DNA from: Flavobacterium sp. 9
GTDB lineage: Bacteria > Bacteroidota > Bacteroidia > Flavobacteriales > Flavobacteriaceae
Length of the DNA stretch: 64,000 bases
Assembly (NCBI RefSeq): GCF_002754195.1
Contig: NZ_PEEU01000001.1
Location: 4,340,001 to 4,404,000, forward strand
Direction of reading: 5' to 3'
Positions within the stretch are counted from its first letter, which is position 1, and each line of letters opens with the position of its first letter. Shown here piece after piece: positions 36,173 to 46,565 of the stretch. Under the pieces are notes generated by a model. It searched no databases. It had not been told where the DNA came from and was given only the letters and a program-made list of their open reading frames with translations. The translations under genes and the position numbers were made by a program.

Positions 36173-36964
36173 ATGAAAAACCTTTTATTACTTTTCTGTG
36201 CTTTTACTTTAGTGCTTACATCATGTTCAAATGATGATAATAATTCTTCAGAAGATACATCTATCTTGCCTAAAACAATTACTTACAGCTATCCTTCGCC
36301 AGATTTGGGTACAAATACTAAAAACACTATAACTTATGATGGAAATAAAATTGTAAGCAGTATATCATCAGGGGGAAAAATACTTTTTACATATACAGGA
36401 AATGTTATTACCAAGCAACAGCTATTTGATGTTGATTCTAAAGGTGTAGAAACTAAAGATATGGAAGCTCAATATACTTATGAAAATGGAAAATTAAAAA
36501 CCAGAATTACAAGAGAATATTTCACGACTCAATATCCTAACGGAACATATATTGGCAAAACAATTTATACTCATGTTTCTAATAATTTGATTTCATACAT
36601 AGATTACACAGTTGACGCAGATACTCAAATTGAAACAAAAATTAGCGAAGGAACCTTTACTTATAAAGACGGTAATCTTGTTGAAGACAAAAATGTTAGA
36701 GGAACTTCTACATCGACAAGAACTTATGAATATGACACTAAAAATAATCCTCTAAAAAATATTTTAGGCTTAGATCTGTTATTAAAAGAAACAGAAATCT
36801 CACGTAACAACATAGTGAAAATTAAAAGAGTAGATAGTGATTTGCCTAATCCATCTGTTTATTTAACAAACTATATTTACAACGATAAAGATTTCCCAAC
36901 GAAACAAACATCATTTGCAGGTGACGGAAAAACAGTAGAATACGAAATGGAATATACTTATTAA
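36173..36964 (+). CDS. Lipoprotein with YD/RHS-like strand repeats (paralogue B)
   Basis: The start is set at ATG 36173, where the lipoprotein signal MKNLLLLFCAFTLVLTSCSN begins; an upstream start at 36101 in the same frame would put 24 polar residues before it and overlap the promoter. The 263-residue product resembles the preceding lipoprotein throughout (ITYDGNKIVSSI, LFTYTGNVITKQQLF, YTYENGKLKTRIT, YEYDTKNNPLKNI, YNDKDFPTKQ), so the pair arose by duplication. It has its own promoter box and terminator. Function unknown. Confidence 0.85.
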   Translation: MKNLLLLFCAFTLVLTSCSNDDNNSSEDTSILPKTITYSYPSPDLGTNTKNTITYDGNKIVSSISSGGKILFTYTGNVITKQQLFDVDSKGVETKDMEAQYTYENGKLKTRITREYFTTQYPNGTYIGKTIYTHVSNNLISYIDYTVDADTQIETKISEGTFTYKDGNLVEDKNVRGTSTSTRTYEYDTKNNPLKNILGLDLLLKETEISRNNIVKIKRVDSDLPNPSVYLTNYIYNDKDFPTKQTSFAGDGKTVEYEMEYTY

Positions 36965-36988
36965 ATAATCGAAATTCGAAATTATATC

Positions 36989-37020
36989 AAAAACCAAATA
37001 CTTCTGTATTTGGTTTTTTT
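36989..37020 (+). terminator. Terminator of lipoprotein paralogue B
   Basis: AAAAACCAAATAC (36989-37001) pairs with GTATTTGGTTTTT (37006-37018), followed by Ts. Confidence 0.88.
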
Positions 37021-37061
37021 ATTGGTGAAAATTGGTGAAATTCGTGTCTAAAATAAACGAT

Positions 37062-38018
37062 ATGCAATTCAGGACCCAAATACCAATTTCAAAAGCCAAT
37101 AATCCTATTGATTATAACTCAAAAGTGTTGTCATTTGGTTCTTGCTTTGCCGAAAATATGGCGGAGAAATTTGACTATTTTAAATTTCAAAATACCACAA
37201 ATCCGTTTGGGATTATTTTTAATCCGGTTTCGATCGAGAAAATTATTAGCCGGATAATTAAAGAGGAATTCTATACAGAGAAAGATGTTTTCTTTTATAA
37301 CGAACGTTGGCACAGTTATGAAGTTCATTCAGATTTAAGTAATTCTGATCGAGAAGAATTACTCGAAACTTTAAATAAAGCCATTACAGAAACCAGCAAA
37401 CAACTAAAAGAAGCTTCACATATTATTATAACCTATGGAACTTCCTGGATTTATAGAAATATCGAAAGCGATCAAATTGTAGCTAATTGCCATAAAGTTC
37501 CACAAAAGCAATTTATAAAAGAGTTATTACCAGTTGAAGTAATTCAGAAAAGCATTCAGAATACAATTGATTTAATTCAGGTTTTAAACCCGAATGTCAA
37601 TTTCGTTTTTACCGTTTCTCCAGTCCGACATATAAAAGATGGTTTTGCAGAAAATCAATTGAGCAAATCACATCTATTTGCAGGACTTCATCATAATCTG
37701 CAATCTAAAATCAACAATCTAAAATTAGAATATTTCCCGTCTTACGAAATTATGATGGACGAACTTCGTGATTATCGTTTTTATGCCGAAGATATGCTGC
37801 ATCCAAACCAAGTAGCAATAGATTATATCTGGCATAAATTCAGCGAAAACTATATTTCTGAAAATAGTATTTTGACAATGCAGGAAGTCGAAGAAATTCA
37901 AAAAAGTCTGCGTCATCGAAGCTTCAATCCGGAATCAGAACAGCATCAGAAATTCTTAGCTAAACTTCAGCAAAAGATTAAGATTATAGAAGATAAATGG
38001 TCTCATATTAAATTTTAA
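37062..38018 (+). CDS. GSCFA family protein
   Basis: The start is set at ATG 37062 (MQFRTQIPISKANNPIDY); a TTG 30 nt upstream in the same frame would run into the terminator. The 318-residue product has the family signature LSFGSCFAENMAEKF near residue 25, with conserved NPFGIIFNPVSI and later TVSPVRHIKDGFAENQLSKS and YFPSYEIMMDELRDYRFYAEDMLHP. GSCFA proteins are predicted SGNH-like hydrolases: GSCF would hold the nucleophile Ser and DMLHP the Asp/His. No signal peptide. Substrate unknown. Confidence 0.92.
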   Translation: MQFRTQIPISKANNPIDYNSKVLSFGSCFAENMAEKFDYFKFQNTTNPFGIIFNPVSIEKIISRIIKEEFYTEKDVFFYNERWHSYEVHSDLSNSDREELLETLNKAITETSKQLKEASHIIITYGTSWIYRNIESDQIVANCHKVPQKQFIKELLPVEVIQKSIQNTIDLIQVLNPNVNFVFTVSPVRHIKDGFAENQLSKSHLFAGLHHNLQSKINNLKLEYFPSYEIMMDELRDYRFYAEDMLHPNQVAIDYIWHKFSENYISENSILTMQEVEEIQKSLRHRSFNPESEQHQKFLAKLQQKIKIIEDKWSHIKF

Positions 38019-38030
38019 ATAATATTCTCT

Positions 38031-38109
38031 GCGACTTCGCGCCTTTGCGAGATTATTTTTAAGCTTTTTTATGTAACGGCGAAAATTGCGCGCAAAGTCG
38101 CGAAGTCGC
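38031..38109. repeat. Fold-back repeat with GCGACTTCGCG arms
   Basis: GCGACTTCGCGCCTTTGCG (38031-38049) pairs with CGCAAAGTCGCGAAGTCGC (38091-38109) with one mismatch. It follows the GSCFA stop by 12 nt. The rest of the gap to 38317 shows no gene. Confidence 0.7.
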
Positions 38110-38317
38110 AAAGTCTTATAGATTTGCATCCTTTTTCTTCGAGTCTTAGCGACTTCATCGCAAAATAAAAGTAAGAAAATAATTATTTGTACCTGAAATT
38201 TTAGAATAATTGCGTGTAATTGTGTAAATTGTTAAAGTTTAATTTTTTCAATTTTGTAAACTGTAGAAATACAGCTTTATAATAACGCAACTTTAATCTA
38301 ATGTGTTTTATTGACGT

Positions 38318-41300
38318 ATGAATAAGAAACCAATTCATTTTCTTAAAAAAACACTACGTGTACTTCTTTGGTGCGTGGCTTCTGTTATTGCACTTTTATT
38401 GCTTCTGATTATTTTAATTCAGGTTCCATCCATTCAAAATTATGTAAAGGATAAAGCGATTACTTATTTACAAGGTAAGATTAAAACCAAAGTTTCCTTA
38501 GATCATATTTCGATAGAATTTCCTAAAGATGTAGTTCTCGAAGGTTTCTATTTCGAAGATCAAAAAAAAGATACTTTACTGGCAGGGAAACGTTTACAAC
38601 TCGATGTCGACTTGTTTAAATTGGTAAGCAGTGAATTAGAAATTAATTCGGTTTCGTTGGAAAATGTCAAAGCCAATATTTCCAGAAATAAAAATGGTGT
38701 TTTCAACTTCGATTATATCATAAAAGCTTTCGAATCAAAAGAACCAAAAGTTGAAGATCCAGATAGTAAGCCATTCAAAATATCAGTTGTTAAGGTTAAT
38801 CTTGATAATGTAAAGTTCAATTTCAAAGACGATTTTTCAAAGAATGATATCAAAGTAAATCTTACTCATTTTGATACAAAATTCAAAGAATTCGATTTGG
38901 ATAAAATGAATTTTGATATTCCGAATATTGACCTAAACGGACTAAAAGTAGTTTTGAATCAAGATGTTGTAGAGAAAATTGCTGAAGTTTCGGTGAAAAC
39001 TGTTGATACAATTTCGAAAAGAACCGACTTCAATTTAAAATTAGGCAAAATCAGTTTGTCAAAAATTGATATTGCTTACGATAATAAAGATTCCAAATTA
39101 GATTCCGGAATAAAGCTGGACAATCTGGATTTGTCAGTAAACAAAATAGACTTAAACAATCAGCTTTTGGATTTTGATTCTTTCGAATTAAAAAATCTAA
39201 CAGGAAATTTACGTTTAGGAGCAAAAGACAAACTAATTCAAGCGCCAAATTTAGATACAACTGCCATAAAACAAACAGGCTGGAAAGTGAAATTGGCCGA
39301 TGTTAATTTAGAAAATATCGCTTTCAAATTTGATGATATGCAATCGAAACCAGTTTCAAAAGGAATTGATTACAGTCATATGGATTTGGATAAATTCAAC
39401 TTTAAAGCAGAGAAATTGTATTACGGAAACGATACTATTTCAGGAAATATAAAAACATTAACGGTAAATGATAAAAGTGGATTACAAATTCAGTCTTTAA
39501 AAACAGATTTCTTTTACGGACCTAAAAATGCGTACCTGAATGATTTATATTTAAAAACGCCGCAAACATTACTTCAGGATAAAGCCAAAGTTTCTTATTC
39601 TTCGATTGCATCGATTTCTAAAGATTTAGGAAACCTTACTTTAGATGCAAATCTAAAACAATCAAAAATTGGGTTTAAAGATATTTTACTTTTTGTTCCT
39701 GATTTACAAAAAACAAATCCGTTTAAGAGTAATCCAAATGCAATTCTATATTTAAATACACGCTTGAGCGGAAAAATAAAAGATTTGACTATTCCGCAAT
39801 TCGAAATGAGCGGAATTGGAACTACAAAAGTTGCCCTTTCGGGGAAAATAAAAGGCTTGCCGGATGCACAAAAAGCGTATTACGATTTAGATATTAAAAA
39901 GCTTTCAAGTACTTCAAAAGACATTTATTCGTTTGTACCAACCGGAACAATTCCGAAGAATATTCAATTGCCTTCTCAACTTAATTTAAAAGGAAAATTT
40001 AAAGGTTCAGTTCAGAATTTCAAAACTAATTTGGCTTTAAACAGCAGTTTTGGAAATGCAAAAATAGATGCTTTATTTGATCAGCGTATCAAGAAAAAAG
40101 AGAAATACGACGCGACAGTTTATTTATTGGATTTTGATTTAGGACGATTAATCAAAAATGATTCGATTGGAAAAATTACGCTTAAAGCGAAAGTAAAAGG
40201 CAAAGGTTTAGATCCAAAAACGGCTCAGGCACAATTTGACGGTTTGGTTCAGAAAGCGGTTTTCAATAAATATACTTATAAAGATTTGGCTTTAAAAGGG
40301 AATATCGCAAATGGATCTTTTGCTGTAAAATCAGGAATGCAAGATCCAAACTTAAATTTTGACTTAGTTGCGAGCGGAAATACACAAGAAAAATACCCTT
40401 CAATAAAATTAAAATTAAACCTTGATATTGCCGATTTAGAAAAGCTGAATCTTCACGCCGGACCAATGAAATTGCGCGGAAATGTTGATGCAGATATTGC
40501 CAATAGTAATCCGGATTTTCTGAACGGAAAAGTATTTCTTTCGAATATTCAGATTTTGCAGGAAGCAGAACCAATTGTTTTGGATTCTATGCGAATAATT
40601 GCTTTCGCAGATAATAATCGAAATAATATTAAAATATCGTCGCAGTTTTTAAAGGCAGAAGTTGACGGAAAATACAAATTGACCACATTAACGGCGGCAA
40701 TAAAAAAGTCACTTTCGAAATATATTGATTTAAAAAATCCGAAGGTAAATGGAGAATCAGACGAACAACGTTTGGCTTTTACATTAAAGATAGATAATGA
40801 TCCGATACTTTTTAAATTGGTTCCGAAATTGACAGGTTTAGAACCAATTAATATTACAGGAAAGTACAATAATGTAGCAGATTCTTTAGAAATAAAAGGA
40901 ACGATTCCGAGAATTGTATATGCTGATAATACTATTTCTGATGGGAAAATAAATATTGAAGCCAAGGAAAATGCTTTAGAATACGGAATTTCTGTGGCAA
41001 CAATTGAAAGCGGTTCTTTGAAGATTCCGTTTACTAGTTTATCCGGAAAAGTTGAGAATAATCTTTTGACTTATGCACTTGAAGTGAAAGATGCAAAAGA
41101 CAAACAACTATATTTTATTGCGGGAAATTTTAAAGCAGAAGATTCTAAAAACATATTCAAAATTGATGCAGAAAACTTTGTTCTGAATTATGATAAATGG
41201 AATGTTGATCCTGAAAACGCAATTGAATTTGGAGGGAAACGACTTTATATCAATAAATTTTTCCTAGAAAATTCAGGAAACGAACTTAGAATTCAATCGC

Positions 41301-43408
41301 AGGGAAATCAGGATAATGCACCTCTTAGAGTTGATTTTGTAAACTTCAAAATTGAGACGATTATGAACATCGTCAAAAAAGATCAGCTATTAATGCAAGG
41401 TTTGATTAATGGAAATGCTGTGGTTGAAAACGTAATGACGAAACCAACTTTTACATCGGATATTAAAATCGATCAATTTGCTTTTAAAGGTGAACCTGTT
41501 GGAGATATTGTGGTAAAAGTTGATAATAAAACCGATAATTTATTGGCTGCAAATGTTACGTTAAGCGGAGAAGGAAATGATGTAAATCTGACAGGAAACT
41601 ATAAAATAGATGACGGAAATCTTGATTTTAATTTAGATTTAAACAAATTGAATATCAAAAGTATTCAGGGTTTCAGCATGGGAAATCTTACGGAAGGAAC
41701 AGGATTTTTGACAGGAAATTTTAAAATCACCGGAAACGCTTCTGCACCAAAAGTAAATGGTGAATTAGATTTTAAAAATACAGGTTTCAGAGTCACTAAA
41801 TTCAATTCGTATTTTAAAACGGAAGATGAAAAAATTACACTTCAAAACGATGTAATTACATTTGACAGTTTTACTTTCAAGGATGAAAATGATAATGAAT
41901 TAACGATAAACGGAACTATAAAATCAGCGGATTATAGCAATTTTGATTTTGGTTTAACCGTTGTTGCAGACGATTTTAGAGCAATACATTCTAAAGAAAA
42001 AGACAATGATTTGTTTTATGGAGATTTGATTCTGGATAGTAAATTAAATATCAAAGGAACGCTGGAAAATCCGATTATTGGAGGAAATATCAAAATAAAT
42101 AAAGACACGAAATTCACCGTTGTTTTACCACAATCAGATCCTTCAATTGCTGATCGTGAAGGAATTGTAGAATTTGTAGATGAAGATAATCAGTATTTGA
42201 AACAAACTGCCGCGATGGAACAAAAACTAAATCAATCGCAGTTAATTGGTATGGATGTGAGCGTTGCTATTTCGATTGATAAAGAGGCAGAATTGACATT
42301 GGTTATAGACAAAGGAAATGGTGATTATTTGAATCTAAAAGGGGAAGCAGAACTTATTGGCGGAATCGATCCTTCGGGAAAAACAACTTTGACTGGTAAA
42401 TATGAGTTTTCTGATGGTGCATATGAAATGAATTTCAACATGATCCGACGAAAATTTAATATTCAAAAAGGAAGTTCGATTACCTGGAATGGCGAACCAA
42501 CAATGGCAACTTTGAATATTACTGCGATTTATAAAGTCGATGCAGCGCCAATCGATTTACTTGGAAATCAATTGCCAACGGATAATCCGACAGTTAGAAA
42601 TACGTACAAACAGAAAATTCCATTTCAGACTTTATTGAAAATGAATGGAGAACTTTTGAAACCTGAAATTACTTTTGATATTGTACTTCCGGATGGAAAT
42701 TATGATGTTTCTACAGATGTTGTGTCTCTTACACAAACGAAATTACAACAGTTAAGACAAGAACCAGCTGAGTTAAATAAACAGGTTTTTGCACTTTTAT
42801 TATTGAACAGATTTATTGGAGAAAATCCGTTTGCGAGTGAAAGCGGCGGAACAAGTGCAGAATCTTTGGCAAGACAAAGTGTGAGCAAAATACTTTCGCA
42901 GCAATTAAATGATTTGGCGGGAGAATTAATTACCGGAGTTCAGTTAGAATTTGACCTTGAATCGACAGATGATTATACATCAGGAAGCAGAGAAAACAGA
43001 ACAGATTTGAATGTTGGTGTTTCTAAAAAACTCCTTGATGATCGATTAAAAGTTACCGTAGGAAGCAGTTTTGCCGTTGAAGGACAAGAACGTGCGAACG
43101 AACAAAGTACGAATATTGCGGGAGACGTAGCGCTGGATTATCAACTGACAAAAGACGGACGATATATGGTTCGTGCTTATCGAAAAAATGAATATCAGGT
43201 TGCGGTAGAAGGGCAGGTTATTGAGACTGGAGTTGCATTTATTATCACGATGAGTTACAACAAATTCAGAGAGCTTTTTCATCGTACAGCGGCAGAAAAA
43301 GAAATGATAAAAGAAGAGAGAATTCGCAAGGAAAAAGCCAAAAAGAAAGAGAAGGAAGATAAGGAAAAAGAAGAAAATCAAATTGAAGGAAATGAGCAAA
43401 AAACATAG
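38318..43408 (+). CDS. tamB: Translocation and assembly module subunit TamB (AsmA-like)
   Basis: A 1696-residue protein with one N-terminal membrane anchor (about 12-34) and a very long beta-strand-rich periplasmic body of the AsmA/TamB type, built of repeated amphipathic strands that form a lipid-carrying groove. The C-terminal TamB/DUF490 domain (about 1270-1640) contains NIKINKDTKFTVVLPQSDP, LTGKYEFSDGAYEMNFN and VVSLTQTKLQQLRQEPAELN. It ends in a highly charged Lys/Glu tail. The next gene, an Omp85-type barrel, overlaps it by 17 nt, the usual TamB-TamA pairing. Role: phospholipid transport or outer-membrane protein assembly. Confidence 0.92.
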   Translation: MNKKPIHFLKKTLRVLLWCVASVIALLLLLIILIQVPSIQNYVKDKAITYLQGKIKTKVSLDHISIEFPKDVVLEGFYFEDQKKDTLLAGKRLQLDVDLFKLVSSELEINSVSLENVKANISRNKNGVFNFDYIIKAFESKEPKVEDPDSKPFKISVVKVNLDNVKFNFKDDFSKNDIKVNLTHFDTKFKEFDLDKMNFDIPNIDLNGLKVVLNQDVVEKIAEVSVKTVDTISKRTDFNLKLGKISLSKIDIAYDNKDSKLDSGIKLDNLDLSVNKIDLNNQLLDFDSFELKNLTGNLRLGAKDKLIQAPNLDTTAIKQTGWKVKLADVNLENIAFKFDDMQSKPVSKGIDYSHMDLDKFNFKAEKLYYGNDTISGNIKTLTVNDKSGLQIQSLKTDFFYGPKNAYLNDLYLKTPQTLLQDKAKVSYSSIASISKDLGNLTLDANLKQSKIGFKDILLFVPDLQKTNPFKSNPNAILYLNTRLSGKIKDLTIPQFEMSGIGTTKVALSGKIKGLPDAQKAYYDLDIKKLSSTSKDIYSFVPTGTIPKNIQLPSQLNLKGKFKGSVQNFKTNLALNSSFGNAKIDALFDQRIKKKEKYDATVYLLDFDLGRLIKNDSIGKITLKAKVKGKGLDPKTAQAQFDGLVQKAVFNKYTYKDLALKGNIANGSFAVKSGMQDPNLNFDLVASGNTQEKYPSIKLKLNLDIADLEKLNLHAGPMKLRGNVDADIANSNPDFLNGKVFLSNIQILQEAEPIVLDSMRIIAFADNNRNNIKISSQFLKAEVDGKYKLTTLTAAIKKSLSKYIDLKNPKVNGESDEQRLAFTLKIDNDPILFKLVPKLTGLEPINITGKYNNVADSLEIKGTIPRIVYADNTISDGKINIEAKENALEYGISVATIESGSLKIPFTSLSGKVENNLLTYALEVKDAKDKQLYFIAGNFKAEDSKNIFKIDAENFVLNYDKWNVDPENAIEFGGKRLYINKFFLENSGNELRIQSQGNQDNAPLRVDFVNFKIETIMNIVKKDQLLMQGLINGNAVVENVMTKPTFTSDIKIDQFAFKGEPVGDIVVKVDNKTDNLLAANVTLSGEGNDVNLTGNYKIDDGNLDFNLDLNKLNIKSIQGFSMGNLTEGTGFLTGNFKITGNASAPKVNGELDFKNTGFRVTKFNSYFKTEDEKITLQNDVITFDSFTFKDENDNELTINGTIKSADYSNFDFGLTVVADDFRAIHSKEKDNDLFYGDLILDSKLNIKGTLENPIIGGNIKINKDTKFTVVLPQSDPSIADREGIVEFVDEDNQYLKQTAAMEQKLNQSQLIGMDVSVAISIDKEAELTLVIDKGNGDYLNLKGEAELIGGIDPSGKTTLTGKYEFSDGAYEMNFNMIRRKFNIQKGSSITWNGEPTMATLNITAIYKVDAAPIDLLGNQLPTDNPTVRNTYKQKIPFQTLLKMNGELLKPEITFDIVLPDGNYDVSTDVVSLTQTKLQQLRQEPAELNKQVFALLLLNRFIGENPFASESGGTSAESLARQSVSKILSQQLNDLAGELITGVQLEFDLESTDDYTSGSRENRTDLNVGVSKKLLDDRLKVTVGSSFAVEGQERANEQSTNIAGDVALDYQLTKDGRYMVRAYRKNEYQVAVEGQVIETGVAFIITMSYNKFRELFHRTAAEKEMIKEERIRKEKAKKKEKEDKEKEENQIEGNEQKT

Positions 43409-45710
43409 CAATATAAAAACAGCATACATCAGATATTTTATTGCGCTATCCTTATTTTTTGTTTTTGGATGCAGCAATACAAAGTATTTGCCTGATGGAG
43501 AATTGTTGTATACAGGAGGTTCTGTGACCGTAAAAGATACTATTACAAAAAAGAAAGAACGTAAAGAACTGGAGACGGAACTTGAAAATTTATTACGTCC
43601 AAAACCCAATAAACAATTCTTGGGATTACGTCCTAAATTATGGATTTATAATATTGCAGGACAGCCTAAAAAAGATAAGGGAATTCGATATTGGCTGCGA
43701 AATAAAGTTGGTGAACCGCCAGTACTTTTTAGTAAAGTTGACTTGGATTATAACGCTGCTGTTCTTCGAAATTTTACTGAAAATCGTGGTTATTTTAAAA
43801 CTCGCGTAAGTGCAGATTCTACTGTAAGCAACAAAAGAGTAACCGCAGAATATACTGTTGAACCCAAAAAACGATATATAATAAAAAGTGTGACTTTTCC
43901 GGATGATTCATTGGCAATGTCAAGATTAATAGCGAGATCAAGCCGAAGAAGTTTATTAAAAGTAGGTAAACCTTATGATTTGGATGTTATAAAAGCCGAG
44001 CGTGAACGTATAGATGCAAGGCTTAAAGAAAAGGGATATTATTATTTTAATCCGGATTATATTTTAGCGCAAGTTGATAGTAGTAAAGGTGATCATGAAG
44101 TGAAAATTAGGCTGGTAATAAAAGCAGATACGCCGCCAAAAGCGCTTACATCGTATAAGATTAATAAAATTATTGTTTACCCGAATTTCGCCATTTCAAA
44201 AGATAGCGTTAAATACAAACCGGAAGATGTTGTTCAGTACAAATATTTTACGATTATAGACACGGCAAATACTTTTAAACCAAGAGTTTTTGACAGAGCA
44301 ATCTATTTCAAAAAAGGAGATTTATACAATAGAAAAGATCATAATTTGACGCTGAATCGTTTTGTGAATCTGGGAACTTTTAGCTTTGTAAAAAACGAAT
44401 TTAAACCTTCGGATAGTTTACCAAATACGCTGGATTCTTATTATTATCTAACGCTTTTACCAAAGAAATTTATTAGAGTTGAGGTTTTAGGAAAAACAAA
44501 TTCGGCGAGTTATACCGGAACAGAAATCAATGTAAACTGGAACAACAGAAACTTATTTCGAGGAGCGGAATTGCTTACGGTTTCTGTTTTTGGTGGTGCC
44601 GATTTTCAGCTTTCGGGAGATAATAACGGGAAGAATATTTATAAACTTGGAACAGAAACCAGTTTGACGTGGCCAAGATTTATCGTTCCGTTTTTTCATG
44701 TTGAAGGTAATAGCGAATATGTGCCGCGAACCAAAGCGACGGTGCGATATGAATACCAAAACAGAACACAATTGTATGCTTTAAATTCGTTTAAAACATC
44801 TTTTGGATATCAATGGAAAGAGAATATTCGAAAAGAACATCAGTTGAATGTTATTGATGTTACATATGTGAGTCCAAATCATGTAACGGCAGAATATTTA
44901 GAAGATATAAAAGAAGATGAATCACTGGGAAAGGTAATTGAAAAGCAGTTAATTTTTGGTCCAACTTATACCTATACATATACCAACACAATGCAGAAAC
45001 GTAGAAAGAATACGTTCTATTTTAGTGGAGATTTGGATTTGGCAGGAAACATTACAGGATTAGTAAGTGGAGCAAATGTTAAAAATGGGAATCAGAAAAG
45101 TATTTTTGATGTTCCGTTTAGCCAATATGTAAAAATGAGAGCCGATTTCAGACATTATTTAAAACTCGGAAAAGAAAGCGAATTGGCTAGCCGAATTATT
45201 GTTGGAGCAGGACTTCCGTATGGAAATTCAAGCGCTTTGCCAACATCCAAACAATTTGTGGTGGGAGGAACCAATAGTATTCGTGCTTTTAGAGCAAGAT
45301 CTTTGGGACCGGGAAGTTACTTGAATATTAAAACGACTAATGATTATTTACCGGATCAATCAGGAGATTTAAAATTGGAATTTAGTACAGAATACAGGGC
45401 AAAACTTTTTAGTATTGTTCGCGGAGCTTTGTTTATTGATGCAGGAAATGTTTGGCTTTTAAATGCTGATCCGGATAAACCCGGCGGAGAAATCACCAAA
45501 GATTTCATGAAAGATATTGCTGTTGGAGCCGGAGCAGGTCTACGTTTTGATTTGTCTTTCCTGGTTTTACGAACCGATTTGGCATTTCCGCTTAGAAAAC
45601 CATATTTGCCTGAAGGCGAAAGATGGGTAATTAAAGATATTGATTTCGGAAGCGGTCCATGGCGAAAAGACAATCTGATATTGAATATCGCAATTGGATA
45701 TCCATTTTAA
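43392..45710 (+). CDS. tamL: Omp85-family outer-membrane protein, lipidated TamA type (TamL)
   Basis: The start is set at ATG 43392 (MSKKHSNIKTAYIRY), inside the end of tamB; a TTG three codons earlier is less likely. The 772-residue product begins with a lipoprotein signal (SLFFVFGCSN, lipidated Cys27), unlike proteobacterial TamA. POTRA-type domains follow (about 100-330), then a 16-strand BamA-type barrel with the signature VGGTNSIRAFRARSLGPGSY and a final strand ending in Phe (LNIAIGYPF). It would form the outer-membrane half of the TAM with the TamB protein encoded upstream. Confidence 0.92.
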   Translation: MSKKHSNIKTAYIRYFIALSLFFVFGCSNTKYLPDGELLYTGGSVTVKDTITKKKERKELETELENLLRPKPNKQFLGLRPKLWIYNIAGQPKKDKGIRYWLRNKVGEPPVLFSKVDLDYNAAVLRNFTENRGYFKTRVSADSTVSNKRVTAEYTVEPKKRYIIKSVTFPDDSLAMSRLIARSSRRSLLKVGKPYDLDVIKAERERIDARLKEKGYYYFNPDYILAQVDSSKGDHEVKIRLVIKADTPPKALTSYKINKIIVYPNFAISKDSVKYKPEDVVQYKYFTIIDTANTFKPRVFDRAIYFKKGDLYNRKDHNLTLNRFVNLGTFSFVKNEFKPSDSLPNTLDSYYYLTLLPKKFIRVEVLGKTNSASYTGTEINVNWNNRNLFRGAELLTVSVFGGADFQLSGDNNGKNIYKLGTETSLTWPRFIVPFFHVEGNSEYVPRTKATVRYEYQNRTQLYALNSFKTSFGYQWKENIRKEHQLNVIDVTYVSPNHVTAEYLEDIKEDESLGKVIEKQLIFGPTYTYTYTNTMQKRRKNTFYFSGDLDLAGNITGLVSGANVKNGNQKSIFDVPFSQYVKMRADFRHYLKLGKESELASRIIVGAGLPYGNSSALPTSKQFVVGGTNSIRAFRARSLGPGSYLNIKTTNDYLPDQSGDLKLEFSTEYRAKLFSIVRGALFIDAGNVWLLNADPDKPGGEITKDFMKDIAVGAGAGLRFDLSFLVLRTDLAFPLRKPYLPEGERWVIKDIDFGSGPWRKDNLILNIAIGYPF

Positions 45711-45777
45711 AAACTTCATGACGAAAAACTTTTAACCTCTTGAAAAAAGAAGTAAATTGGTCTAATAAAATAATGGA

Positions 45778-46407
45778 ATGCAAAATTTAATAAAAAGAAT
45801 AATAGTTTTAGGTTCGGCGATACTTTTGATCGTTTTGGCTTTCAAATATTGTCAGTTCAAAAAAGAAGATGATTCTACCATCGATTATAACACCAATTTA
45901 ATTCAGCAGCAAATCCTTAATGTTGGTAAATTGGTTGTCACCGAAGGACATTTTTCAGAAGTAATCACGTATAAAAATCAGCAGAAATACTTGATGGACA
46001 TGGTTTCTTTTGAGAAGAAAGCACTTGTTGTAGTCAATGCAAATGTTACGGTAGCTTACGATTTGCATAAAATGAAATACGATATCGACGAAAAGAATAA
46101 AACAATTACAATTCTTAATATTCCAAAAGAAGAAATCACGATCAATCCTGATATTCAGTTTTATGATGTTGAACAAAGCAAACTGAATCCGTTTACGGGA
46201 GACGATTACAATAAAATCAACAAATCTGTAAAAGCAAATCTGGCTAAGAAAATCGAAGCTTCGACTTTAAAAACAAACGCTCAAAATCGTTTAATCAGTG
46301 AATTGTCTAAAATTCTAATCTTGACAAATTCAATGGGTTGGAAACTTCAATACAACGGAAAAACCATCGAATCAGAGAAAGAGTTGAATCAGGATTTGAA
46401 GTTGTAG
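45778..46407 (+). CDS. DUF4230 family protein
   Basis: A 209-residue protein with one N-terminal membrane helix (IIVLGSAILLIVLAFKY) and a globular domain: LVVTEGHFSEVITYKNQ, KKALVVVNANVTVAYDLHKM, KYDIDEKNKTITILNIPKEE. This matches DUF4230, a family without known function. It follows tamL by 67 nt and is probably the last gene of that operon. Membrane-anchored with the domain outside the cytoplasm. Confidence 0.85.
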   Translation: MQNLIKRIIVLGSAILLIVLAFKYCQFKKEDDSTIDYNTNLIQQQILNVGKLVVTEGHFSEVITYKNQQKYLMDMVSFEKKALVVVNANVTVAYDLHKMKYDIDEKNKTITILNIPKEEITINPDIQFYDVEQSKLNPFTGDDYNKINKSVKANLAKKIEASTLKTNAQNRLISELSKILILTNSMGWKLQYNGKTIESEKELNQDLKL

Positions 46408-46423
46408 GTTGAGGAAGGTTCAA

Positions 46424-46505
46424 TCCCGAAGCTTCGGGACAGAGTAGCAAAGGTTCAAAGGTTTCGCAATCTTGTCATTTCTCCTCCGTCGAAATGGCAT
46501 AAAAA
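46424..46505. repeat. CCCGAAGCTTCGGG palindrome and partial TGTCATTTC repeat
   Basis: The palindrome occupies 46424-46437. About 40 nt on, TGTCATTTCTCCTCCGTCGA (from about 46475) is a shortened member of the fold-back family at 32802 and 47119. Confidence 0.6.
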
Positions 46506-46565
46506 CTTTTCGAGATTAAAAAATCTGCAAAAAAAAAGAATTTCAATATAATTACAACAAAATTA

